This document shows, in pieces, positions 1 to 6,256 of a stretch of DNA of 29,439 bases; position 1 is the first letter of the stretch, and every line of letters begins with the position of its first letter. The notes beneath the pieces are model-generated. The model was not told where the DNA came from. It searched no databases and saw only the letters and a program-made list of their open reading frames with translations. The position numbers were made by a program, and so were the translations under genes. The stretch comes from CAYLXC01 sp964387865 (GTDB taxonomy: Bacteria > Patescibacteriota > Microgenomatia > Daviesbacterales > UBA10151), in assembly GCA_964387865.1 (NCBI GenBank), contig CAYLXC010000011.1, forward strand, positions 1 to 29,439, read 5' to 3'.

Positions 1-1
1 T

Positions 2-118
2 CCTATGACTATGGTTTCAAAATTAGCAGGACACAAAAGACTTTCAACAACAGAAAGATATCTCCAATTTATTCAAGGCCAAAATGGAGAAGGTAAGGTA
101 AAATTAGAGGAACTCTAA
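2..118 (+). CDS. Tyrosine recombinase, C-terminal end (partial)
   Basis: Only the last 38 codons lie in the window; the gene begins upstream. The frame reads LAGHKRLSTTERYLQF, the usual end of phage-integrase/XerC-type recombinases: the GH of the HxxR...GH active site, then ST(T)xxY carrying the catalytic tyrosine. The enzyme would cut and rejoin DNA at a specific site through a 3'-phosphotyrosine link. The stop TAA overlaps the next ATG (TAATG), so the two genes are translationally coupled. It may be the integrase of the element at the left of the window or a shufflon/Xer-like enzyme; its target cannot be judged from the fragment. The family call is firm. Confidence 0.8.
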   Translation, partial: PMTMVSKLAGHKRLSTTERYLQFIQGQNGEGKVKLEEL

Positions 119-564
119 TGCCAGTAGAACAACTATTGACCCCTGCGCAAGCTGCAAGTGTGTTACTTAGTAGGACTTTTAGTAGACCATTCTTCAGCGA
201 AGAAATGGCTAGAAGATTCCACTTACTTACGACTTATACTCCTTTTACGGAAGAGGGGGCAAGGTTTTGGCAAGCTACTTTTCAAGATCCACAAAGGAGC
301 CAATTATTAGTTGATACAGTTACAAGGACTCTTGACAGAAGTAAAACAGCATCATCAGTTTTACAGTTAAATGATAGAGAGTTGATAATACTTAGAACAA
401 GACATGGATTAGAAAATGGCCGTATCCAAACATTAAAAGAAATTAAACAACAAGTTGGTTTAAGAAGCGGAGAGAGGGTTCGTCAAATTGAAGCACGTGC
501 TTTGAGGTTGTTAAAACAACCTTCTCTTGCCCAAGATCTTTTACCTTTACTACCTGAAAAATAA
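118..564 (+). CDS. Sigma-70 region-4-like DNA-binding protein
   Basis: 148 residues. The C-terminal half (about 80-140) matches region 4 of RpoD-type sigma factors: LNDRELIILRTRHGLENG, then TLKEIKQQVGL and RVRQIEARALRLLKQPS, which corresponds to the turn and recognition helix of the sigma4 helix-turn-helix. The N-terminal 75 residues do not show region 2 motifs, so a full sigma factor is unlikely. It may be an anti-sigma-like, phage-type co-regulator or a stand-alone -35-binding protein. Its ATG overlaps the stop of the tyrosine recombinase, with a GAGG ribosome site just upstream, so it belongs to that operon and may control expression or excision of the element. Domain call strong, role inferred. 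Confidence 0.75.
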   Translation: MPVEQLLTPAQAASVLLSRTFSRPFFSEEMARRFHLLTTYTPFTEEGARFWQATFQDPQRSQLLVDTVTRTLDRSKTASSVLQLNDRELIILRTRHGLENGRIQTLKEIKQQVGLRSGERVRQIEARALRLLKQPSLAQDLLPLLPEK

Positions 565-569
565 GTGCT

Positions 570-674
570 ATGAAGAAAAAATTTGATATTATTGATGTTA
601 ATGCCAGAATAGCTATTGCTTACGCTCTACTCTTAATTGTTTTTTTGCTTCTTTACATTGCTTTCTTCAAATAA
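570..674 (+). CDS. Small single-pass membrane protein (34 aa)
   Basis: A short reading frame five bases after the sigma-4-like gene. It starts MKKKFDIIDVNARIAIAY and continues as about 17 strongly hydrophobic residues (rich in L, I, V, F) before a final FFK. A basic N-terminus followed by one transmembrane helix is typical of small membrane proteins. No clear ribosome site is seen, so it would rely on coupling to the gene before it. It could be a chance frame; only the hydrophobic pattern and tight spacing support it. No function is recognised. Confidence 0.4.
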   Translation: MKKKFDIIDVNARIAIAYALLLIVFLLLYIAFFK

Positions 675-969
675 TTCTTAATACTAATCCCTTAGCTATG
701 GGCAGACAGGAAAATTTGTAGGCCAAAAGGATTTTTCTTGGAACCAATTCCTTTTGGAGCTTAAACAGCTAAACTCAATTATACCAGCTCCCACCCTATC
801 TAGCCAAACTTATCTTACTAGTAGGTATTAGAATCAATACTCTCTTTTTACGCATTTAGCGTCAGCTCTAAAGCAATAGGAATTATGCTGCGGGGACTGC
901 AGGACATTAGAAATTTTTATTTTGGTGCCTAATAAGCTGCCTCGAGGCTAATTGTGGTAACATTTACCT
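675..969. other. Intergenic stretch with inverted repeats, no gene recognised
   Basis: About 295 bases without a convincing reading frame. It contains a 9-bp perfect inverted repeat (CCAAAAGGA at 723-731, TCCTTTTGG at 749-757) enclosing the palindrome TTGGAACCAA, overlapping 6-bp arms GGAGCT/AGCTCC at about 756-790, and the palindrome GCCTCGAGGC at about 939-948. The nested complementary segments could fold as a structured RNA. I could not match it to tmRNA, RNase P RNA, 6S RNA or SRP RNA on either strand. Confidence 0.4.
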
Positions 970-1782
970 ATGCCTAAACCAAAAGAGATAATTACCAAGC
1001 TAACTGAGGAATTTAATAAAAATCCTTCTGTTGTAGCTTATGTTTTAGTTGGATCTCAAGCCAGAGAAACAATCTATCAAGCAGACGAATATTCCGATAT
1101 AGAGAGCTATATTATAGTTAAGGATGGGGTTGCTGAAGAATTTAAGAAAACTCTACCAAATTTAGTTAATCATCTAGGAGAAGTCATCTTCTCTTACAAC
1201 AATCAATGGGCAGGATTTTCTACTCTTTTTAGTGATCTTTTTAGATTAGAGTTACCAGTAGCAGAGTTAAATGAGTTACCAAATATTTTTACTAGACCAA
1301 AAGCACAGGAAGTAAAAGTGTTAATTGATAGAACAAATGGTGAGCTAGAAAAAGTTTTAAATCGCAGACCTAATACAATTGATTTTGAAAAATTATTTCA
1401 GGATAGAGTTTTAGACTTTTGGTATATGGGTGTAGTAGCTGCTCAGTATTATAGAAAAGGAGAGTTGTGGAATACTATTAGCGCTTTAAGGGTTATCCAA
1501 TCAGATTTAATTAAGTTATGGGAACTATTACAAGATCCCAATATTTTACTTTTGGAAAGTAATAAAAGGATTGAAAAATTTCTAAGTAATGAGTACATAG
1601 CTTTACTAGAAAAGATAAACCCAAATTATGATGAAGACCAGATTAAAAAAGCATTATTCGAGATAATAGAAATTTTTCCTAGAGTCGCAAAAGAGGTATC
1701 AGAAAAATTTAGATATACCTATGATGAAACCATTGAGAAGCAAGTTAAACTTAAATTAGTAGAACTTTTAGGTAGAGATTAA
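970..1782 (+). CDS. ANT(6)-like nucleotidyltransferase
   Basis: 270 residues, close to the size of aminoglycoside 6-adenylyltransferases. Near the N-terminus it has VLVGSQARETIYQADEYSDIE: the GS of the polymerase-beta fold at residues 28-29, then DEYSDIE with acidic residues D43 and E45 where family members have DxD. The segment around FSTLFSDLFRLELPV fits the next strand carrying a further acidic residue. Known relatives transfer AMP to streptomycin; bacterial genomes also hold many homologues of unknown substrate, and drug resistance should not be assumed. The second catalytic Asp is Glu here, which fits the uncharacterised branch. It runs convergent with the operon to its right (4-base overlap of the stops). 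Confidence 0.7.
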   Translation: MPKPKEIITKLTEEFNKNPSVVAYVLVGSQARETIYQADEYSDIESYIIVKDGVAEEFKKTLPNLVNHLGEVIFSYNNQWAGFSTLFSDLFRLELPVAELNELPNIFTRPKAQEVKVLIDRTNGELEKVLNRRPNTIDFEKLFQDRVLDFWYMGVVAAQYYRKGELWNTISALRVIQSDLIKLWELLQDPNILLLESNKRIEKFLSNEYIALLEKINPNYDEDQIKKALFEIIEIFPRVAKEVSEKFRYTYDETIEKQVKLKLVELLGRD

Positions 1783-2183
1783 ATATTTTGATCTGGGCCA
1801 ATCACCCAACTTTTATGGCCGTCCTGAAAAGTTAGCTCCTGAAGGAATAGATTTTCTTGGTTAGTTTTAAACATAGCTACCTTTATTTCACCTGGAACTT
1901 TAGCATCTTCCGCAGCTTGTGTAGTATAGGTTCTTAGTCTGGCCTCATCTATTCTCTCAGGATTTAAACCAAATTTTTGATAAATAACTTGCTCTGCTAC
2001 TGCTTTTTCGTCATCAGTTAACTCATCTATTGCTCTCTCATCAAACCCCATTGAATAAGGATCAGGTGGTTTTGGTATATCAAATAGAAAATCTGCTAAC
2101 TCTAGCATTTCATCTATGCCATGTTCAAAGTTAGCTCTAAACACTTCTAATTGCCTTTCTCTGTTTTCCTCTAGTTCACTCAT
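1779..2183 (-). CDS. Hypothetical acidic protein (134 aa)
   Basis: Last gene of a four-gene leftward operon. It begins MSELEENRERQLEVFRANFE, is rich in Asp and Glu, and looks soluble with a helical N-terminal half and a short beta-like end (LFLQELTFQDGHKSWVIGPD). There are no cysteines, membrane segments or known catalytic motifs. It lies seven bases after the stop of the 131-residue gene before it, so the two are co-transcribed. I do not recognise the family. Its company of equally unfamiliar small acidic proteins suggests a shared, element-borne function rather than a housekeeping one. Confidence 0.6.
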   Translation of the reverse strand: MSELEENRERQLEVFRANFEHGIDEMLELADFLFDIPKPPDPYSMGFDERAIDELTDDEKAVAEQVIYQKFGLNPERIDEARLRTYTTQAAEDAKVPGEIKVAMFKTNQENLFLQELTFQDGHKSWVIGPDQNI

Positions 2184-2190
2184 AAGTAAC

Positions 2191-2586
2191 TTATGTTAAT
2201 TGAGCCTCAATTTGATCTATCTTAGATTTAATTTTTGAGGCAATTTCTGTTAATCCTGCATCTTCTGCCTCTTGTAAGTCCTGAGCTAACCAATCATTGG
2301 CCACCTCATCAAGATAATCTGGATCTGAAAAGCCAGCATCCACAAAAATCGTACTTCTATCAAAAGTAAATTCTAAATTGGCTTCTGGTGTCGCTTTTCT
2401 TTTGGCCTCATCCTGAGCTTGCTTAGTCCAGGCATCTAAAATCTTATTAGCCTCGACCACTTCAGGATTAGCTTCAGCTAAGTCATCAGGACTCTGAATG
2501 CCTCTTTGTGGGAATTTTTTGAAAGACTCTATAACTTGCTCCCGACTGTATTGTGGGACTTCTGATGATGGCATTTGTTCACTCAT
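2191..2586 (-). CDS. Hypothetical acidic protein (131 aa)
   Basis: Third gene of the leftward operon, three bases after the preceding stop. It starts MSEQMPSSEVPQYSREQVIE and is strongly acidic and probably helical, with a closing amphipathic segment (EIASKIKSKIDQIEAQL) that could form a short coiled coil. There is no signal peptide, membrane span or metal-binding motif. The shared MSE start and acidic character with the 134-residue gene that follows might reflect distant relatedness, though no clear alignment is visible. Function unknown. Confidence 0.6.
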   Translation of the reverse strand: MSEQMPSSEVPQYSREQVIESFKKFPQRGIQSPDDLAEANPEVVEANKILDAWTKQAQDEAKRKATPEANLEFTFDRSTIFVDAGFSDPDYLDEVANDWLAQDLQEAEDAGLTEIASKIKSKIDQIEAQLT

Positions 2587-2589
2587 AAT

Positions 2590-2928
2590 TTATCTATGTG
2601 TAAAACGTATCTGTCGTGGACGAGGACTTATATCAGTCCTAACGTTCATTTCAAACGATTCATTTTTCCTTAACTCTTTAATTATATTCCATTTCGTTCT
2701 ATCGCTTATTACGGCTCTTAAGCTTCCCTGATCTATATCAACTCCTAATTCTGATTTATAAAGAGTAGATTTAGAATCATCTGGATCACATTCAAAGATA
2801 TAGAGATCCCGAGTACCATTTGGCTTATTATCTGACATCGAGCCAGGTGGATCACCAGGTTTTACTTCTCCTGCTTGTACCCACTCTCTTACATCTGATC
2901 TGTAAACTTCAACTCTAAGTGGCGACAT
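2590..2928 (-). CDS. Hypothetical protein (112 aa)
   Basis: Second gene of the operon; its ATG sits one base after the stop of the 381-residue gene (TAATATG), which implies translational coupling. The sequence (MSPLRVEVYRSDVREWVQAG at the start, RPRQIRFTHR at the end) is mixed in charge with probable beta strands, soluble and free of cysteine pairs or nucleotide-binding motifs. I recognise no domain. Co-transcription with the large gene upstream suggests that the two products act together. Confidence 0.6.
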   Translation of the reverse strand: MSPLRVEVYRSDVREWVQAGEVKPGDPPGSMSDNKPNGTRDLYIFECDPDDSKSTLYKSELGVDIDQGSLRAVISDRTKWNIIKELRKNESFEMNVRTDISPRPRQIRFTHR

Positions 2929-2929
2929 A

Positions 2930-4036
2930 TTAAATTGACCTCAATCTTTCTATTTCTGGTTGTATTTCAACTCCAGGAAGCCCTTGTGGATAAAATTGTA
3001 CCCTCATAAACTGGTAAGGCAGTAAATATCCTCCTAAGCGTTGATGAAATATACCAAATTCATTTTCACCCATATTAAAGACATATTTACCCTGTTCCCA
3101 ATTTGGTCTATCAACTGTATTGTGCTCGCTAATCTCAAACTCTGTAGAACTGAGATGTCTGATCCATTTTTCTTTTCTAACTAAATGATAACCTGGTTGC
3201 CTGCTCGCTTCAGTTGGTGTCATTACAGTGTCCCAACCATTAGGATGAACACTAATGGCATTAACTTTATCTTTTCCTAAAAGATTGCCTATAAAAATAC
3301 CAATTCTATCTTGCATTTGTTTGTATTCAGGTAAGCCTCTGGGGATACTATCAACAGTTTGAGGAAACCAGGTATCCTCGCTTCCATCAATTGCTTTCTC
3401 GACCCAATAACTTCTTATTTCGGGTGCAGCCATAACATTTAAGGATCTATTATCAATTATATGCGTTTCTATTTCTCCTCCTTGTGTAACAGTAGTAAAT
3501 GATGCTGAAGACATGTTCCAGTCTCTCACCAGAAGCCATAGGGCTCGTGCTTCGGGTTGACCAGCCAATAGTTCTACTGATTTTCGCAGCCCCTTAAACT
3601 CTTGTTCTGCCCATTTTTCTGGGAAATAGTGTGGAGGTTCTGTAAATAGTTCATAGTCGGGATAGGATCTTGTAAGTGCCTGATAAACTTCATCTGGAGA
3701 AAATGTATCAATTGGAAGTGTAATTGCTAACCCATTTTCTCTCAAATGGATTGCTGTTTTTCTGCCACCTTCTGAAATAATCCCCATATCTAAATCTGAT
3801 TGATAGCGGGGTTCTCTTTCTTTGTAGCCACCTTCACGGGCAGCTAAATCTCCTCGTACCATTCTTCCCATCACATTAGCAATAGCGTGTTGTTCTGGGT
3901 GTCCGCTCTCTATTATTCTAGATAATCCTTGAAGTTCTGCTTGAAGTTCATCATCAGATTTACCTACTTGAGGTGATTGAGATTTACTTTCTTTTGGTTT
4001 AGGCTTACGTCCAAAAAATCTTTCTACATACTCCAT
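2930..4036 (-). CDS. Hypothetical protein, first gene of a four-gene operon (368 aa)
   Basis: Start chosen at the ATG giving MEYVERFFGRKPKPKESKSQ. A longer frame exists, but its TTG is the -35 box of the promoter and lies upstream of the -10, so it cannot be the start. The first 30 residues are basic and probably disordered, with a possible amphipathic MEYVERFF helix. The rest is a soluble mixed fold with many aromatic residues (for example SFTTVTQGGEIETHIIDNRS and YLLPYQFMRVQFYPQGLPG). No known domain, signal peptide or catalytic motif is visible. It heads the leftward operon ending at 1779. Function unknown. Confidence 0.65.
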   Translation of the reverse strand: MEYVERFFGRKPKPKESKSQSPQVGKSDDELQAELQGLSRIIESGHPEQHAIANVMGRMVRGDLAAREGGYKEREPRYQSDLDMGIISEGGRKTAIHLRENGLAITLPIDTFSPDEVYQALTRSYPDYELFTEPPHYFPEKWAEQEFKGLRKSVELLAGQPEARALWLLVRDWNMSSASFTTVTQGGEIETHIIDNRSLNVMAAPEIRSYWVEKAIDGSEDTWFPQTVDSIPRGLPEYKQMQDRIGIFIGNLLGKDKVNAISVHPNGWDTVMTPTEASRQPGYHLVRKEKWIRHLSSTEFEISEHNTVDRPNWEQGKYVFNMGENEFGIFHQRLGGYLLPYQFMRVQFYPQGLPGVEIQPEIERLRSI

Positions 4037-4046
4037 AATTGAGTAT

Positions 4047-4075
4047 ATTATACTCCCATAAGCACCGCAATTCAA
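4047..4075 (-). promoter_or_regulatory. Promoter of the four-gene operon
   Basis: On the minus strand: TTGAAT (4070-4075), 17-base spacer, TATAAT (4047-4052), then ten bases to the ATG at 4036. Transcription would start about 3-4 bases before the start codon, which gives an essentially leaderless mRNA. Confidence 0.75.
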
Positions 4076-4094
4076 CTATAGGACGAACACGGAA

Positions 4095-4123
4095 TGGATA
4101 AATAGGCTCTCCTGTGTTATTAT
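4095..4123 (+). promoter_or_regulatory. Promoter of the divergent 111-aa gene
   Basis: TGGATA (4095-4100), 17-base spacer, TATTAT (4118-4123), then seven bases to the ATG at 4131. It is weaker than its divergent partner but has the same leaderless geometry. Confidence 0.5.
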
Positions 4124-4130
4124 TGGGCTC

Positions 4131-4466
4131 ATGACAGTTGAGTGTAGGCACTACATTTTAAAATATTTACCAGTTGCAAGGACTACTGCTCCAGAAGGGA
4201 CAACTACACACTTAGAAACTCTTTATAATCCAGAGGCTGCTCAATTAGGGTATTCTTTCTTGGGTGAGGCCAAAGCTACATCAATATCGGTACTCTCTTC
4301 TGATACAGTATCAATAAATGTTTATGATCCAAACCGTGGACTGATGGAAGGTCAAAGTGTAGAAGTATTAGATAGAGATGAGATCAATAAGAGAAAGATT
4401 GATGGTAATTTTGGTTGCGTTGGTGCACTCATTGGCTATAGAAGAAAATATTCTTGGAGGCCTTAA
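4131..4466 (+). CDS. Hypothetical protein (111 aa)
   Basis: Divergent from the four-gene operon, with the two starts 94 bases apart and back-to-back promoters. It starts MTVECRHYILKYLPVARTTA and is probably mostly beta (SISVLSSDTVSINVYDPNRG, GCVGALIGYRRKYSW). It is soluble, with no recognisable domain. The divergent layout suggests that it may be regulated with, or may regulate, the operon, but no helix-turn-helix is evident. The start gives a leaderless transcript, since the -10 box is only seven bases upstream. Function unknown. Confidence 0.55.
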   Translation: MTVECRHYILKYLPVARTTAPEGTTTHLETLYNPEAAQLGYSFLGEAKATSISVLSSDTVSINVYDPNRGLMEGQSVEVLDRDEINKRKIDGNFGCVGALIGYRRKYSWRP

Positions 4467-4576
4467 CTAAATTTTAGCTTCAAAAAGTTAACAACTTAAT
4501 AAACATAAAAAAAGAATTTTTGACTTCATAATTCGGACAATCGGACACATATAAAAAGGTATCCCTATAAGTATAC

Positions 4577-4605
4577 TTGACAGTCTAATTTAGAAGTGAT
4601 ATAAA
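4577..4605 (+). promoter_or_regulatory. Strong sigma-70 promoter of the MerR-like gene, with palindrome
   Basis: TTGACA (4577-4582), 17-base spacer, TATAAA (4600-4605): eleven of twelve consensus bases. The 10-bp perfect palindrome AAGTATACTT (4569-4578) overlaps the first bases of the -35 box and is a likely operator. Two direct copies of TCGGACA lie upstream at 4533 and 4541. The start codon is at 4627, which leaves a leader of roughly 15 bases. Confidence 0.75.
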
Positions 4606-4626
4606 TTATACAGTGGGGTTCAATTT

Positions 4627-5460
4627 ATGCTACTTATCTCAGATAACCTACTTTTAAAATATCTCAAAGCTAATGAACAGTTTAAACTTGATGAGTTTAT
4701 CAATAAGAAACTTTTTACAGTAGCCGATACTCCCCTTACTTACCGCCAAGTTAACTCCTTAGATACGGATAATCTCCTTACAAAGGATAGAGCTAAAAAA
4801 CAAGGATGGAGAAAATTTAGCTTTAAAGAACTAATTTATCTACTCATAGTCAACGAGTTAAAAAAGTTTGGGTTAAAGCATGAACAACTGAAACAATTAT
4901 GGGAAGCCTTTTTTAAGGAGCTTACAAAGAGAGAGAACAGACAGGTAGCAGAAATTGAAATTAACAAAGGAATAGGAGAAATAGCTATTGGTTGTGTCTT
5001 TGGACAAGTAGAAATTATATTAAGTATTGATACAGAGGGGCAAATAGTTTTTTATGACCCTATTCACTATGCCCTTTTCAACCCAAACTCAAAGTCTCAA
5101 ATACAAATTAGGCTAAATGATTTTGTTAATAATTTACTTGTGAAATCAAAAAAACAGCCAATTCCAGTTATTTGGTCAATCCGACAAGCTATATTGGATG
5201 GATATAGGTTTGATTTAACTACAAAAGAAGAAGAATTATTAAAGATAATACGGAATGTTGACTACAGTGCTATCAGAATTAAAAAGAAGGATGGAGAAAT
5301 AACCTTAGTCTATGCAGAAAAAGTAAGGGATGGAAGCAACGGAACTACAACCCAAGATTTAGTAGAGATGTTAAACACAAAAGACTTTCAAGATATAAAC
5401 ATTGTCAAAAGAGATGGGAAAATTGTAAATTACAAAGTTGAAGAAACAATAAAACTTTAG
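4627..5460 (+). CDS. MerR-type winged-helix DNA-binding protein
   Basis: 277 residues. Residues about 30-95 resemble the MerR winged helix: a helix-turn-helix TPLTYRQVNSLDTDNLL, the wing GWRKFSFKEL, then LIVNELKKFGLKHEQLKQLW, the helix that follows the wing. The C-terminal two thirds form no known effector domain; they are mixed alpha/beta with the late repeats AIRIKKKDGEITLVY and DINIVKRDGKIVNYK, which look like two related beta-hairpins. A near-consensus promoter and an overlapping palindrome suggest autoregulation. It is the first gene of a set leading to the serine recombinase, so it is a candidate controller of element excision or maintenance. Confidence 0.65.
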   Translation: MLLISDNLLLKYLKANEQFKLDEFINKKLFTVADTPLTYRQVNSLDTDNLLTKDRAKKQGWRKFSFKELIYLLIVNELKKFGLKHEQLKQLWEAFFKELTKRENRQVAEIEINKGIGEIAIGCVFGQVEIILSIDTEGQIVFYDPIHYALFNPNSKSQIQIRLNDFVNNLLVKSKKQPIPVIWSIRQAILDGYRFDLTTKEEELLKIIRNVDYSAIRIKKKDGEITLVYAEKVRDGSNGTTTQDLVEMLNTKDFQDINIVKRDGKIVNYKVEETIKL

Positions 5461-5550
5461 GCTGAGCAAGAAAATCTTGCAGGCAAAAATAGTAAAAGTT
5501 GTTTTTAGTATCAAGAAGAACTTGGGCTAAAACTGAAAGGTTTTAGTCTA

Positions 5551-5709
5551 GTGATAGATAATGAGATACTAAAAGCAAAACTAAGAAAGCAGCTTAGAAA
5601 ATTAAAGCTAAGTGAGGAGCAAGAGGATATAGTAGTTAAAGAGCTTAACTATTTATCTAATCTTTTGATTGATATTTATATTAAGGAGACACAAAATGGT
5701 AAGCGATAA
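5551..5709 (+). CDS. Small helical protein upstream of the recombinase genes (52 aa)
   Basis: A GTG-initiated frame reading VIDNEILKAKLRKQLRKLKL and ending TQNGKR. Lysine, leucine and glutamate spacing gives two amphipathic helices, with no chance-like features. GAAAGG lies about ten bases before the GTG. Its end overlaps the start of the next gene by 14 bases, which supports a real coupled gene. Short genes of this kind often precede large serine recombinases in Patescibacteria; a regulatory or directionality role is possible but only inferred. Confidence 0.55.
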   Translation: MIDNEILKAKLRKQLRKLKLSEEQEDIVVKELNYLSNLLIDIYIKETQNGKR

Positions 5710-6256
5710 ACAACTTCAAGCAAATCAAGAAAATGCTTTACTAGGAGGGGTTAAAACGCCCGAAGGTAAGACAGTGTCAAAATACAACGCACAAGTTCAT
5801 GGGATACTTAGACAATCAATTACTGAATACGAGCAGGAGTTTTATTCAGGAATCCTTGATGATTTGAAAAATGAATATAAGCCTCAAGGAATTATTGAGG
5901 AGATCTTGATAGAGAGAATAGCAATAAGCTATTTGAAATTGTTTAGGCTTCAAAAAGCGGAGACAGAATTCATCAAGTCTCAGCTTAATCCTAAAGTAAT
6001 TAAAGAATTCCTTGAGCTTGATAATTTAGGTGAAGTATTGAATGAGGGTTATACTCCTAGAATTGGGAGTCAAAGTGTTGAAAAACTGGCTGAAACATAT
6101 GCAAGGTATGAAACTACCATTGAAAATAGGCTTTTTAGGGCAATACACGAGCTTGAGAGGGCTCAAAAGTTAAGAAAAGGAGAAGATGTACTACCGACCC
6201 TTACAGTAGATGTTAACCAAATGGGTTCGTTTGGCGAAACTGATAAAAACCTATGA
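5696..6256 (+). CDS. Recombinase-associated protein with NAQVHG motif (186 aa)
   Basis: Start placed at MVSDKQLQANQENALLGGVK because AAGGAG sits seven bases upstream; a longer in-frame ATG at 5669 lacks such a site. The N-terminal segment KTPEGKTVSKYNAQVHGILR matches the short conserved NAxxHG region of a family often encoded beside transposases and recombinases. The rest is helical (EEILIERIAISYLKLFRLQKAE). The biochemical role of the family is not known to me. Its last codon overlaps the recombinase ATG (ATGA), so the pair is tightly coupled. Confidence 0.65.
   Translation: MVSDKQLQANQENALLGGVKTPEGKTVSKYNAQVHGILRQSITEYEQEFYSGILDDLKNEYKPQGIIEEILIERIAISYLKLFRLQKAETEFIKSQLNPKVIKEFLELDNLGEVLNEGYTPRIGSQSVEKLAETYARYETTIENRLFRAIHELERAQKLRKGEDVLPTLTVDVNQMGSFGETDKNL

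Noticed and set aside
675..969. tmRNA or other known large RNA gene
   Set aside because: A TTAGCGTCAGCT-like tag and a GCAGCTTATTAG segment on the other strand looked promising, but no alanine-type tRNA ends, T-loop or CCA could be matched on either strand.
4037..4075. Longer N-terminus of the first gene of the leftward operon, from TTG at 4075
   Set aside because: That TTG is the -35 box, and the start would lie upstream of the transcription start site.
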